From Sandaracinaceae bacterium (GTDB lineage Bacteria > Myxococcota_A > Polyangia > Polyangiales > Sandaracinaceae): DNA of 64,000 nucleotides. Under the pieces are notes generated by a model that saw nothing but the letters and a program-made list of their open reading frames with translations, was not told the origin of the DNA and did not search any database. Below are positions 8,761-17,112 of this stretch, in pieces. The stretch is taken from the NCBI GenBank assembly GCA_020633195.1, contig JACKEC010000024.1, positions 120,705 through 184,704 of the forward strand, written 5' to 3'. Position 1 is the stretch's first letter. Each line of letters starts with the position of its first letter. Position numbers and translations under genes: made by a program.

Positions 8761-9960
8761 TCACTCGAGGCGGCAGTCGGCTGCGCGCAGGAGGGCGAGG
8801 ACCTCGTCTCGGGCGTCGACGAGGTGGGGGAAGTCCTCGGGCATGGCGCGCATGAGCTTGTGGGAGAGGCCGTCGACGTCGCTCGCATCGGCGCCGCCCG
8901 CGAGGATGGCGGCGAACGCGCGCAGGCGCCGGTTCGCGACGAGCGCGGGCGGACCCGCGAGGCGGAGCCCGAGCTGCTGCGCGAGCTCGGTCATGGTCGT
9001 CGCGGTCAGCGCTTTCATCGCGTCGCCACCGCGGACCTGCCCGCCCGACTCGGCGCTCCAGAGCCAGGTGCCGCGGTCGGTCACGAGGCGGGGACGGATG
9101 CGGAGCCGCACCGGCTCGCCCGCGCGCACGGGCAGCTCGGGGAACATGGGGAACGCGATCTGGTGCCAGTGGGTCGGCTCGGCGGTGGGGCCGGTCGAGA
9201 GCGTGACCCCGGGGACGAGCTCGACGTCGAACGAGGCGACGATGGCGTTGGCGACGCCGTCCGCGGTGGCCTCGCACGTGGCCTCGTAGATCTCGGGCCG
9301 CGGCTCGAGGAAGGTGTGCGGGCCCGTGGCCGCCTCGGTCGCGAGGAGGTCCTCGACGGGCACGTCGAGCATGACGGGGCGGCTCCGGAGGCGGTCGGCG
9401 AGCGCGGACAGCCGGATCCCGTGACAGTCCTCGAGGCGGGCGAGCTCGTCGGTCAGCGATCGCAGGTGCGCGATGGTGAGCCTCACCCGGTAGGAGCCCG
9501 GGATCAGGCGAGGGCGCGCGACCGCGAGGCGCTTCGCCATCTGGTAGAGGCGGTGGCCGTGCTCGTCGGGGGCGAAGTGGCCCAGCGTCTCCGAGAGGAT
9601 CACCGTGGCCGGCTCCGCGAGGGAGCCCGGCTCGATGTCCTCGAGCGACCGCTCGATGACCTCGACCCGGCCCTCGAGCCCGTTGGCCTTCACGTTCTCG
9701 CGCAGCACGGTGGCCATCGAGCTCCGCTCCACCGCGTAGACCCGCTTCGCCCCGGCCTGCGCGGCCAGCAGCGCGAGCACGCCGCTCCCGCTCCCGACGT
9801 CGAGGACGACGTCGTCCTCGTTCACGCCCTGCCAGATCGCCTCCGCGTAGGCCGACGTGCGCGGGTGATCGAGGACCATGACGGCCTGCCCGCCGGGGTC
9901 GTCGAAGCCGTAGGTCTCCGTCATCCGAGAGGGCTCGCACAGTCGGCTCGCGCCGGCCAT
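8761..9960 (-). CDS. PRMT-like class I SAM methyltransferase
   Basis: This 399-residue protein resembles protein arginine methyltransferases. Motif I is VVLDVGSGSGVLALLAAQAG and post-I is VYAVERS. An acidic loop (SETLGHFAPDEHG) sits where PRMTs have the double-E loop, but with one of the usual residues changed. A THWHQIAFPMF segment matches the THW loop before the PRMT beta-barrel. A C-terminal extension of about 60 residues follows (ILAGGADASDVDGLSHK). The protein target is unknown, and methylation of a non-protein substrate is possible. The second Met at codon 13 (MTETYGF) is an equally good start. It is divergent from the GMC oxidoreductase. Confidence 0.8.
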   Translation of the reverse strand: MAGASRLCEPSRMTETYGFDDPGGQAVMVLDHPRTSAYAEAIWQGVNEDDVVLDVGSGSGVLALLAAQAGAKRVYAVERSSMATVLRENVKANGLEGRVEVIERSLEDIEPGSLAEPATVILSETLGHFAPDEHGHRLYQMAKRLAVARPRLIPGSYRVRLTIAHLRSLTDELARLEDCHGIRLSALADRLRSRPVMLDVPVEDLLATEAATGPHTFLEPRPEIYEATCEATADGVANAIVASFDVELVPGVTLSTGPTAEPTHWHQIAFPMFPELPVRAGEPVRLRIRPRLVTDRGTWLWSAESGGQVRGGDAMKALTATTMTELAQQLGLRLAGPPALVANRRLRAFAAILAGGADASDVDGLSHKLMRAMPEDFPHLVDARDEVLALLRAADCRLE

Positions 9961-9990
9961 CGGATTCCCCGTCGGGCTCGCGGGTCGCCG

Positions 9991-10019
9991 CCGGTATCCT
10001 CCAGCCCGGTATTCTCGAG
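9991..10019. promoter_or_regulatory. 15-bp-spaced direct repeat in divergent promoter region
   Basis: CCGGTATCCTCCAG at 9991 and CCGGTATTCTCGAG at 10006 match at 12 of 14 bases. The pair lies in the 77-base gap between the divergent methyltransferase and GMC oxidoreductase genes. The spacing is about one and a half helix turns. It could be a two-site operator; function is not shown. Confidence 0.3.
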
Positions 10020-10037
10020 CCCAGGGCTTCGACGCGC

Positions 10038-11615
10038 ATGCGAGACGACTACGACTTCATCATCATCGGGTCCGGCTTCGGCGGCAGCGTCTCGGCGCTG
10101 CGCCTCGCGGAGAAGGGCTACCGGGTCCTCGTGCTCGAGCGCGGCCGGCGCTTCGGGGTGCGCGACTTCCCCAAGCACAGCTGGGACTTCCGCAACTACC
10201 TGTGGAAGCCGGAGGCGGGGCTCCGCGGGATCCTCTCGCTGAGCTTCTTCGATCACGTGACCGTCCTGCACGGCGTGGGCGTCGGTGGGGGCTCGCTTGG
10301 CTACGCGAACACGCTGCCGACGCCGAAGGACGCGTTCTTCACGAGCGGCTCCTGGGCCGGCCTGCGCGACTGGAAGCACGAGCTCGGGCCGCACTACGAC
10401 ACCGTGCTGCGGATGCTCGGCGCCTCGGAGAACCCTCGGATGGGGGAGCCCGACAGGATCCTGCGCGAGGTCGCGCGCGACGTCGGCCGTGAAGACGACT
10501 TCCACCCGACACGCGTGGGCGTCTACTTCGGCGCGCCGGGCCGCGAGGTCCCCGATCCGTTCTTCGACGGCGCGGGGCCCAAGCGCACGGGCTGCACGTT
10601 CTGCGGCGCCTGCATGACCGGTTGCCGCGTCGGCGCGAAGAACACCCTCGATCGCAACTACCTATACCTCGCCGAGGCGAAGGGGGTGCGCGTCGTCGCC
10701 GAGACCGAGGTCACCGCGCTGCGCGCGCTCCCGGGCGGCGGCTACTCGGTGGAGACCAAGGAGGCGTTCGGGCTGCGGCGCCGCCGCGAGACCTTCCGCG
10801 CGGGCTCCGTCGTGCTCTCGGGCGGCGTCCTCGGCAGCGTGCCGCTCCTGCTGAAGATGCGAGACGACCCGAACGGCCTGCCGCGCCTCTCGCCACGGGT
10901 CGGCGAGCAGGTGCGGACCAACAACGAGGCGCTCATCGGCGTCGTGAACCCGGACGCCACCGAGGACTTCACCCGCGGCGTCGCGATCACCTCGATCCTG
11001 CACACCGACGAGCACAGCCACATCGAGCCGGTCCGCAGCGGCAAGCGGTCGGACATGTTCCGCATCCTCTCGCTGCCCCACGCCCCCGGCGACACGCTCG
11101 GCGCGCGCGTGCGAGGCGCGCTCACCGGCTACGTGAAGGATCCGCTCACGTGGGCGAAGTTCTACACGCGGCGCGACCTCGCTCCGTCGGGGGTGATCCT
11201 CCTCTACATGCGCACCCTCGAGAGCACCCTGTCGTTCCGGCTCGAGGGCCGCGCGCGGCGCCTCGTCACGCGCCTCGACGATCCCGCGCAGGGTCCCAAG
11301 GCGTTCATGGACGAGGCGAACGACCTCGCCGATCGCTTCCGCGACAAGATGGGCGGCGTGCAGGTCTCGATGCTCACCGAGCTGCTGAGCGGGATCCCGA
11401 CCACCGCGCACATCCTCGGCGGCGCGTGCATCGGCGAGGACGCCGAGCACGGCGTGATCGACGCGCAGCACCGTGTCTTCGGCTACGACGGCCTCTACGT
11501 CATCGACGGCGCCGCGATGAGCGCGAACCCGGGCGTGAACCCGTCGCTGAGCATCGCCGCGATGGCCGAGCGCGCGATGAGCTTCATCCCCGACCGCGCC
11601 AGCCGCCACGCGTAG
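10038..11615 (+). CDS. GMC-type FAD oxidoreductase (cholesterol oxidase-like)
   Basis: This 525-residue flavoprotein has the N-terminal dinucleotide fold DFIIIGSGFGGSVSALRLAE and, near the end, the GMC C-terminal signature (VIDGAAMSANPGVNPSLSIAA). VGGGSLGYANT fits the FAD-binding region of the ChoD/cholesterol oxidase-like branch. An internal CTFCGACMTGC has CX2CX2CX3C spacing, followed by RVGAKNTLDRNYL; a cysteine-rich stretch here is typical of this branch. It probably oxidises a hydrophobic alcohol, perhaps a sterol, but the substrate is not readable. No secretion signal is visible. It is probably monocistronic, with hairpins after the stop. Confidence 0.88.
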   Translation: MRDDYDFIIIGSGFGGSVSALRLAEKGYRVLVLERGRRFGVRDFPKHSWDFRNYLWKPEAGLRGILSLSFFDHVTVLHGVGVGGGSLGYANTLPTPKDAFFTSGSWAGLRDWKHELGPHYDTVLRMLGASENPRMGEPDRILREVARDVGREDDFHPTRVGVYFGAPGREVPDPFFDGAGPKRTGCTFCGACMTGCRVGAKNTLDRNYLYLAEAKGVRVVAETEVTALRALPGGGYSVETKEAFGLRRRRETFRAGSVVLSGGVLGSVPLLLKMRDDPNGLPRLSPRVGEQVRTNNEALIGVVNPDATEDFTRGVAITSILHTDEHSHIEPVRSGKRSDMFRILSLPHAPGDTLGARVRGALTGYVKDPLTWAKFYTRRDLAPSGVILLYMRTLESTLSFRLEGRARRLVTRLDDPAQGPKAFMDEANDLADRFRDKMGGVQVSMLTELLSGIPTTAHILGGACIGEDAEHGVIDAQHRVFGYDGLYVIDGAAMSANPGVNPSLSIAAMAERAMSFIPDRASRHA

Positions 11616-11616
11616 A

Positions 11617-11668
11617 CGAGCGCGAACGCTCGCGCCCTCTCTCTCGCTCGCGTCCGCGAAGCGGACGC
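11617..11668 (+). terminator. Two successive hairpins after GMC gene
   Basis: Directly after the stop lies CGAGCG-CGAA-CGCTCG (11617-11632). A second perfect hairpin follows, GCGTCCGC-GAA-GCGGACGC (11650-11668). A long pyrimidine-rich tract runs to about 11705. The tract is C/T-mixed rather than T-rich, so the mode of termination is uncertain. Confidence 0.5.
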
Positions 11669-11757
11669 ACCTCCTCCTCTCCTTCTCTCCTCTACTCCCA
11701 CCCGCGTTCCCCCTCCTCGAGCTCCGCCAACCCCGCTCGACCGCTCCCCCCGCGGGA

Positions 11758-12609
11758 ATGCGCCGAGCCTCCATCCGCGTACACCTCCTCGTGCGTCGTC
11801 TCGCGCCTCTCGGGCTCGCGGTCGGGGCGCTGGCCCTCGCCAGCTTCGCCGGCGCGCAAGACTCCTCGTCTCCACCCGATGGGCTGGTCGTCGAGCGCGT
11901 GCGCTTGCCGCGCGCGCCGCGCGTGGCGGCGGGCGACAGGATCCTCACCGTCGTCCGGGTCGACCTCGCGCGCTATCGGCTCGCGGTCCTCAGCTCGCTG
12001 CGCGACGGCCCGCCGCGCCCGCTCGATCGCTGGGTCGCCGACCATCACCTCGCGGGCGGCATCAACGCGGGCATGTTCCTGCCGAACCGGCGCCCGGTGG
12101 GGACCCTCGTCGATCGCGGCGAGGTCCTCTCCGATCGGAACCCGGGTCGCTTCGACGGGATCATCGGCTGGGACCCGCGCGGGCGCGCGGGCCCGATCGC
12201 CGCGGGCGGTGCGGGCTGTCCGGCGGGACGCGCGGGCATCCTCGGTCGCTACGCGTCGGCCGTGCAGGGCTTCCGGATGATGGTCGACTGCCAGGGTCGC
12301 GCGCGCCCGTGGCCGACCCGTCGCATCTACAGCGCCGCCGCGTTCGGCCGTGACGCCGATGGCCGCGCGGTCTTCCTCCACACCCGCACGCCGTACCCGA
12401 TGGGCGTCCTCAACGAGATGCTCGTCGAGCTCCGCCTCGGCATCCGGGGCCTCGTGTACATGGAGGGCGGCCCCGAGGCCTCGCTCGTGGTGCGCGACGG
12501 CCCCCACCAGATCACCGAGATGGGGAGCTGGGAGGACGGCTTCTGGGAGAACGACGGCAACGACCGCCTGTGGGATCTCCCCACGGTGATCGGCTTCCAG
12601 CGCCGCTGA
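11758..12609 (+). CDS. Exported phosphodiester glycosidase-like (NAGPA/DUF2233) protein
   Basis: This 283-residue protein has an N-terminal signal sequence (VRRLAPLGLAVGALALASFA, then GAQ). It carries hallmark blocks of the NAGPA-type phosphodiester glycosidase family: GINAGMFL near residue 100 and LVYMEGGPEASL near 235. Members cleave sugar phosphodiesters or are of unknown role in bacteria; here the product should act outside the inner membrane. The start was chosen because it gives a complete signal peptide. A duplicated 62-bp element with a hairpin follows the stop. The substrate is unknown. Confidence 0.8.
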   Translation: MRRASIRVHLLVRRLAPLGLAVGALALASFAGAQDSSSPPDGLVVERVRLPRAPRVAAGDRILTVVRVDLARYRLAVLSSLRDGPPRPLDRWVADHHLAGGINAGMFLPNRRPVGTLVDRGEVLSDRNPGRFDGIIGWDPRGRAGPIAAGGAGCPAGRAGILGRYASAVQGFRMMVDCQGRARPWPTRRIYSAAAFGRDADGRAVFLHTRTPYPMGVLNEMLVELRLGIRGLVYMEGGPEASLVVRDGPHQITEMGSWEDGFWENDGNDRLWDLPTVIGFQRR

Positions 12610-12732
12610 GTCCGACGGCTTGCCCCTCGCCGGAGAGAAATCGCCGGAGGCGATTTATCGACAGACCTTGAGTCCGACGGCTTGCCCCTCGCCGGAGAGA
12701 CATCGCCGGGGCCGATCTATCGACAGACCTCG
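12609..12732. repeat. 62-bp tandem duplication between convergent genes
   Basis: Two head-to-tail copies start at 12609 and 12671 (AGTCCGACGGCTTGCCCCTC...) and agree at about 56 of 60 positions. They fill the whole gap between the glycosidase-like and FHA-GGDEF genes. Copy 1 holds a perfect hairpin. Three of the four mismatches in copy 2 fall in the hairpin region and weaken it. Confidence 0.9.
12638..12656. terminator. Perfect hairpin in first repeat copy
   Basis: AAATCGCC-GGA-GGCGATTT forms an 8-bp stem with a three-base loop. A short A-run precedes it and T-run follows it, so it can act on either strand. The position between convergent genes supports a shared terminator. Confidence 0.65.
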
Positions 12733-12736
12733 AGGC

Positions 12737-13639
12737 TCAGCCGCAGACGCGGTTGCGGCCGGTGCGCTTGGCTTCGTAGAGGAACTCGTCGGCGCGCTTC
12801 ACGAGGTCCTGCGGATCGGTGAGGGCGCTGTCCCACTCGGCGACGCCGAGGCTGATGGTCACGGGGATCTCGGTCCCCTCGAACTTGAAGACGGCCGCCT
12901 CGATGCTCGCCCGGAGCTTCTCGGCGAGGTTCATGCCGCCCTCGCGCGAGATCTCGGGGAGGATCACGCTGAACTCCTCGCCGCCCGTCCGGCAGGGCAC
13001 GTCGTCGCGCCGCACGCGGTTGCGCACGAGGGCGCCGAGCTGACGGAGCACCGAGTCGCCCGCGAGGTGGCCGAAGGTGTCGTTGATCTTCTTGAAGTGG
13101 TCGATGTCGAAGAGGACGAGCGTGAACGAGCGCCCATAGCGGACCGACCGGGAGGACTCGCGCTCGAGCGCCTCGTTGAAGTAGCGCTTGTTGTGCAGCT
13201 CCGTGAGGCCGTCCACCGTCATGAGCCGGTAGATCTCCTCGTGGTACTGCGCCTCCATGTTCCCGCTGACGATGAACTTGAAGATGGTCCGGCCGACCTT
13301 CAGCTGGTCGCCGTCGCGCAGCACCACCTCGTCCACGAGCTCGTCGTTGACGTAGGTGCCGTTCGTCGAGCCGAGGTCGGCGATGACGTAGTTGTTGCGG
13401 TGCCGCTGGATGCGCGCGTGGTTGCGCGACACGCTCTCCTGGTCGAGCTGCACGTCGCACTTCGACGATCGGCCGAGGATGCACGGCTCGCTTCCGAGCG
13501 GTACGCGTCTCCCCAGATCGTCACCGTAGATGACCACCAAGCAGCCCTCTCGAGGCCCTTCACCGCCGTCCAGGGTCGGTGACTTGGTGATGACCGTGAC
13601 GACCGTCTTGTTCGGATTGGTCGTCCTCTCGTCTTCCAT
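12737..13639 (-). CDS. FHA-GGDEF diguanylate cyclase
   Basis: This 300-residue cytoplasmic protein joins an N-terminal FHA domain (about 35-112, with LGRSSKCDVQL, SVSRNHARI, DLGSTNGTYVN) to a GGDEF domain (about 140-298). The active-site signature is GGEEF (219-223). An RRDD at 210-213, five residues upstream, matches the RxxD inhibitory site for c-di-GMP feedback. It should therefore make c-di-GMP from GTP in response to phosphothreonine partners; one of the Ser/Thr kinases of this genome is a plausible partner (inference). The start MEDERTTNP was preferred over an upstream ATG at 13726 because it has a GGGG ribosome site and leaves room for the divergent promoter. Confidence 0.94.
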   Translation of the reverse strand: MEDERTTNPNKTVVTVITKSPTLDGGEGPREGCLVVIYGDDLGRRVPLGSEPCILGRSSKCDVQLDQESVSRNHARIQRHRNNYVIADLGSTNGTYVNDELVDEVVLRDGDQLKVGRTIFKFIVSGNMEAQYHEEIYRLMTVDGLTELHNKRYFNEALERESSRSVRYGRSFTLVLFDIDHFKKINDTFGHLAGDSVLRQLGALVRNRVRRDDVPCRTGGEEFSVILPEISREGGMNLAEKLRASIEAAVFKFEGTEIPVTISLGVAEWDSALTDPQDLVKRADEFLYEAKRTGRNRVCG

Positions 13640-13743
13640 GCGCTGACCCCATGATGAACGAGACGCCGCCGGAGCGAAAGTCACTGCGTCGTTCCACGCT
13701 GTTCTTTTGACCAGCAGATCGCCCATCGATAGCTTCGGCCCCG

Positions 13744-15054
13744 ATGCGCGTGTCGTGGCGGGTGAGCCTCCGGATCACGCTCGGAGTAGCGTCGATCGGG
13801 GCCGCGGTGGGGTTCCTCTCCGGACCTCTGTCCGCGGCCGAGCCCGAGCCCGCGCCCGCCGCCGTCGAGCCGGAGGCGCCCCGAGCGCCGGACGCGCGGA
13901 CCTTCCCGGGGCTCGATCCGCTGCGTCATCGGGTCGAGGACGGCGTCACCGTCGCCGACCTGTCCGACGGCTCCACGGCCATCCTGTCGCTCGACCCCGG
14001 CCTGCAAGAGCACCTCACCGACCAGTTCCGGCGCCACGAGGTCCCGTGGGGCGCCGCCGTCGCGATCGAGCCGTCCACGGGCCGGGTCCTCGCCTACGTC
14101 TCGCACTCCACGGCGGAGCCGGACGCGGGCGATCTCGTCCTCGACGCGGGGCCGCCGACCGCCTCGGTCTTCAAGGTCGTCACGGGCTCGGCGCTCGTCG
14201 ACGCGGGCGTCAACCCCGACGAAGACGTCTGTTATCACGGCGGGATGCGGCGCCTCACCGAGGGCAACCTCGAGGACGACCCCGCCCGCGATCGGAGCTG
14301 CGCCAGCCTCTCGGACGCGATGGGCGGCTCGCTCAACGCCGTCTTCGCCAAGCTCGCCTCCCGCCACCTCGATGGCCCGACGCTCGAGCGGTACGCCACG
14401 TCCTTCGGCTTCGGTCAGGCGCTGCCCTTCGACGTCCCGACGCGGTCGAGCCCGATGGAGGTCCCGAGCGACCGCCTCGAGTTCGCCCGCACCTCGGCCG
14501 GCTTCTGGCACATGCACATGTCGCCGCTCCACGGCGCGCTGATCGCGGCCACCATCGCCAACGACGGGCGGATGCCTGTCGCCACCCTCGTCGACGAGGT
14601 CATCGACGGCCGCGGCGAGGTCCGGTACGAGGCCACCCCGTCGATCCACCGCGAGGTCATCTCCGCGGAGACCGCGAACCGCGTGACGGCCATGATGCAG
14701 CGCACCGTCGCCCCCCGCGGGACCGCCCGCAGCTGGTTCTTCGACCGCCGCGGCAACGCGTTCGTCCCCGGGTTCGACGTCGCCGGCAAGACGGGGACCC
14801 TGGCCGCCGAGGACCCGTACCGCAGCTACACCTGGTTCGTCGGCTTCGCGCCCGTGGACGACCCGCAGATCGCGGTCGCCGCGCTCGTCGTCAACGGCCC
14901 GCGCTGGCGGATCAAGGGCGCGTACATCGCGCGCGAGGCGATGCGGCACTGGCTGGTCACGCGCCCGCGCCTGCAGCGCCGCGCGGCCCAGGAGGCCGAG
15001 CGCGCCGCCGAGGCGGCGCAGGCCGCCGAGGCCGCCGAGACGTCGTCACCCTAG
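13744..15054 (+). CDS. Penicillin-binding protein transpeptidase domain protein
   Basis: This 436-residue exported or membrane-anchored protein carries the three penicillin-binding motifs: SVFK (Ser141 nucleophile, Lys144), SLN in GGSLNAVFAK and KTGT near 345. The N-terminus has a hydrophobic signal or anchor (VSLRITLGVASIGAAVGFLS). It lacks the dimerisation domain of full class B PBPs, so it is a compact D,D-transpeptidase or carboxypeptidase-like enzyme of peptidoglycan synthesis. The C-terminal tail is Ala/Glu-rich. Its stop overlaps the stop of the convergent pilT-like gene by nine bases. Confidence 0.9.
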   Translation: MRVSWRVSLRITLGVASIGAAVGFLSGPLSAAEPEPAPAAVEPEAPRAPDARTFPGLDPLRHRVEDGVTVADLSDGSTAILSLDPGLQEHLTDQFRRHEVPWGAAVAIEPSTGRVLAYVSHSTAEPDAGDLVLDAGPPTASVFKVVTGSALVDAGVNPDEDVCYHGGMRRLTEGNLEDDPARDRSCASLSDAMGGSLNAVFAKLASRHLDGPTLERYATSFGFGQALPFDVPTRSSPMEVPSDRLEFARTSAGFWHMHMSPLHGALIAATIANDGRMPVATLVDEVIDGRGEVRYEATPSIHREVISAETANRVTAMMQRTVAPRGTARSWFFDRRGNAFVPGFDVAGKTGTLAAEDPYRSYTWFVGFAPVDDPQIAVAALVVNGPRWRIKGAYIAREAMRHWLVTRPRLQRRAAQEAERAAEAAQAAEAAETSSP

Positions 15055-16086
15055 CGCGGCGCGGGCGACCTCGACGTCGAGGAGGCCCTCCTTGACCAGC
15101 TCGCGCAGGTGCATCTCGAAGGTCTGCATCCCGTAGGGGTGCCGCCCCTTCTCCATCACGTCCTTGAGCGGGACGTTGCCGTCCGGGCTCTTGATGGTCT
15201 CCCGCGCGGTGCCCGTCACCACGAGCACCTCGCACGCGAGGACGAGCCCGCGCCCGTCCGCGCGCGGCAGGAGCCGCTGCGCGATGATGCCCTTGAGGTT
15301 GTCGGCGAGCCGCTCGCGCGTCTCGTTCACCTCGCGCTCCCCGACGAGCGCGAGGATGCGGCCGATGGTGCGCGAGACGTCCGGCGTGTGGAGCGTCGAC
15401 ATCAGGAGGTGGCCCGTCTCCGCCGCCTTGAGGGCGATGTCCATCGTCTCCTCGTCGCGGATCTCGCCGACCAGGATCGCGTCCGGCGACTGACGCAGCG
15501 CGCCGCGCAGCGCGGTCGCGAAGTCGCTCGTGTCGATCCCCACCTCGCGCTGCGAGATCATGCTCGTGCCGTCGGTGTGGATGAACTCGATCGGGTCCTC
15601 GATGGTCACCACGTGCGAGCGCACGGTGGTGTTCATGTGACCGATCATCGCCGCGAGCGTGCTCGACTTGCCGTTGCCGGCGGCCCCGCAGACGAGGACC
15701 ATGCCGCGCTCGAGCTCGGCGAGCTTGCGCACGACCTCCGGCAGCCGGAGCTCGTCGAACGTCGGGATGCGGAGCGGGATCGAGCGGAGCGCGAGCGCGA
15801 TGGTGCCGCGCTGCCGGTACACGTTGACGCGGTAGCGGCCGACGCCGGGCACCGAGTACGCCGTGTCGTACTGGTGCAGGTCGTCGATGTTGCCGTCGAA
15901 GGGCGACGCCGCGAGCACGATCCGCCCGAGGTCCCGTGTCTGGTTGGGGCTGAGCCGGTCCCCCTGGAGGTAGTGGAGGGTGCCGCCGACCCGGAACGCG
16001 GGCGGCTGGCCGACCTTGAGCAGGATGTCCGAGGCCGCGTACTGCTGCCCCTTCTTGAGCAACGCGTGAAGTGCCGACTCCTCCAT
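15046..16086 (-). CDS. PilT-like type IV pilus retraction ATPase
   Basis: This 346-residue hexameric secretion ATPase has Walker A GAAGNGKSS (134-142, Lys140), the Asp box VTIEDPIEFIH, a Walker B-like region LRQSPDAILVGEIRD and a His box ETGHLLMSTLHT. The length and architecture match PilT/PilU, which depolymerise pili to drive twitching motility. The C-terminal helix motif of classical PilT (AIRNLIREGK) is replaced by HLRELVKEGLLD, so a PilT/PilU paralog is a safer name than PilT itself. No other pil genes are nearby; a terminator separates it from the SPOR gene upstream. Confidence 0.88.
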   Translation of the reverse strand: MEESALHALLKKGQQYAASDILLKVGQPPAFRVGGTLHYLQGDRLSPNQTRDLGRIVLAASPFDGNIDDLHQYDTAYSVPGVGRYRVNVYRQRGTIALALRSIPLRIPTFDELRLPEVVRKLAELERGMVLVCGAAGNGKSSTLAAMIGHMNTTVRSHVVTIEDPIEFIHTDGTSMISQREVGIDTSDFATALRGALRQSPDAILVGEIRDEETMDIALKAAETGHLLMSTLHTPDVSRTIGRILALVGEREVNETRERLADNLKGIIAQRLLPRADGRGLVLACEVLVVTGTARETIKSPDGNVPLKDVMEKGRHPYGMQTFEMHLRELVKEGLLDVEVARAALG

Positions 16087-16157
16087 CCGCCGGAGTCTAG
16101 TACCGGCGGCCGGAGTTTCGTTCGCCGTTCTTGCGCGCCGGTCGCCCGAAAACACGA

Positions 16158-16185
16158 ACGGGCCCCCGCTCGCGCGGGGACCCGT
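16158..16185 (-). terminator. Rho-independent terminator after SPOR gene
   Basis: A 12-bp stem with one mismatch (ACGGGCCCCCGC, loop TCGC, GCGGGGACCCGT) is followed on the minus strand by TTCGTGTTTTC. It lies just past the stop of the SPOR gene and ahead of the pilT-like gene, making these separate transcription units. Confidence 0.75.
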
Positions 16186-16211
16186 CTCGGTGGGTCGGCG
16201 AGGTCGGTGGG

Positions 16212-17003
16212 CTACTCGCGGCGGCGGACCACCAGGGTGCTCATGCGCTCGGACAGCTCGAACGTGCTCTGGTAGGCCGCGGCCTCGCGCCCCGTCTCGA
16301 AGGGGCCGATGCGGACCCGGTAGGTCGTCCCGCGATCCGGGATCTCGGCGGCGACCACGAAGGCCCGATGTCCGCGGGCGCGCAGGCCGGACGCGAACGC
16401 GTCGGCGGCCTCGCGGTCGGGGACGCTGATCACCTGGACCGTGTACTCGCCCTCGTGACCGACCGCGGCCGGGGTCTGCGTGCTCGGCGGGCTGAGCGAC
16501 GAGGCGACGAGCGGGTCGTGCGCGGCGGCGCGGGCCAGCGTCCGCGAGCCCGGGCCGGCCGCGACCGCCGCGGGGACGGCCGAGGGGAGGGCGCGGGCGA
16601 TGCGGTCCTCCATCAGCTCGTCCATCGGCGGCAGCGCCGCGAGCGGATCGGGGTGCTCGAGCTCGGCGCTCGCCGCGGCGATGGCGGCGGTGAGCTCGGG
16701 CCGGTCGTCGACGCGGCCCAGCGCCGACGGGAAGGTGAGGTCGGACCGATCGATCGGGGGGACCACGTCGGGATCCACCGCGTCCTCGGCGTCCTCGGCG
16801 AGCAGGCCGGCCGCGCGGTCGAGCCGGGCGAGCGGGTCGTCGGCGACCTCCTCCTCCTCGGCGGACCAGCCGACGAGGCTGCCCATCGCGAAGACCAAGG
16901 TGATCGTCACGACGATGAGCAGCGCCACCAGCGCGAGCGGGCGGCCCTCGCCGTCGTCGTCGCGCTCCTGGATCTGCTCGAGGTCTCGCATGGCACTGTC
17001 CAT
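16212..17003 (-). CDS. SPOR-domain membrane protein
   Basis: This 263-residue protein begins MDSAMRDLEQIQERDDD and has one transmembrane helix (about 24-46, LVALLIVVTITLVFAMGSLV). A long acidic and Ala-rich periplasmic stalk follows. A C-terminal SPOR domain (about 188-263) starts EYTVQVISVPDREAADAFA and includes YRVRIGPFETGREA. SPOR domains bind denuded peptidoglycan glycan strands at the division septum, so a cell-wall or division role is likely. The start at 17003 is preceded by GGAGCAGGAGA; an in-frame ATG 33 bases upstream (17036) is the alternative. Confidence 0.88.
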   Translation of the reverse strand: MDSAMRDLEQIQERDDDGEGRPLALVALLIVVTITLVFAMGSLVGWSAEEEEVADDPLARLDRAAGLLAEDAEDAVDPDVVPPIDRSDLTFPSALGRVDDRPELTAAIAAASAELEHPDPLAALPPMDELMEDRIARALPSAVPAAVAAGPGSRTLARAAAHDPLVASSLSPPSTQTPAAVGHEGEYTVQVISVPDREAADAFASGLRARGHRAFVVAAEIPDRGTTYRVRIGPFETGREAAAYQSTFELSERMSTLVVRRRE

Positions 17004-17063
17004 CCGCGTCTCCTGCTCCGTAGGTACCCTGGGCACCTTTGCCTACCCTGTACCGTGATGTAG

Positions 17064-17076
17064 GTGCTCTGAGCAC
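17064..17076. promoter_or_regulatory. Palindrome GTGCTC-T-GAGCAC in divergent promoter
   Basis: A perfect 6+1+6 dyad sits between the divergent SPOR and TRAP-binding-protein genes, 37 bases before the latter. It may be an operator; no regulator is identified. Confidence 0.35.
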
Positions 17077-17112
17077 AGGGCGTCAAGAAAGCGGGAGGAG
17101 TACGCTCCCGAC

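Noticed and set aside
12609..12732. The duplicated 62-bp element as an insertion-sequence end or attachment site.
   Set aside because: No transposase or integrase lies nearby, the copies are direct and adjacent, and the hairpin position fits a terminator.
15046..15054. The nine-base overlap of the transpeptidase and pilT-like genes as a sign that one stop is wrong.
   Set aside because: Both C-termini read naturally to their stops, and short convergent overlaps are common in compact genomes.
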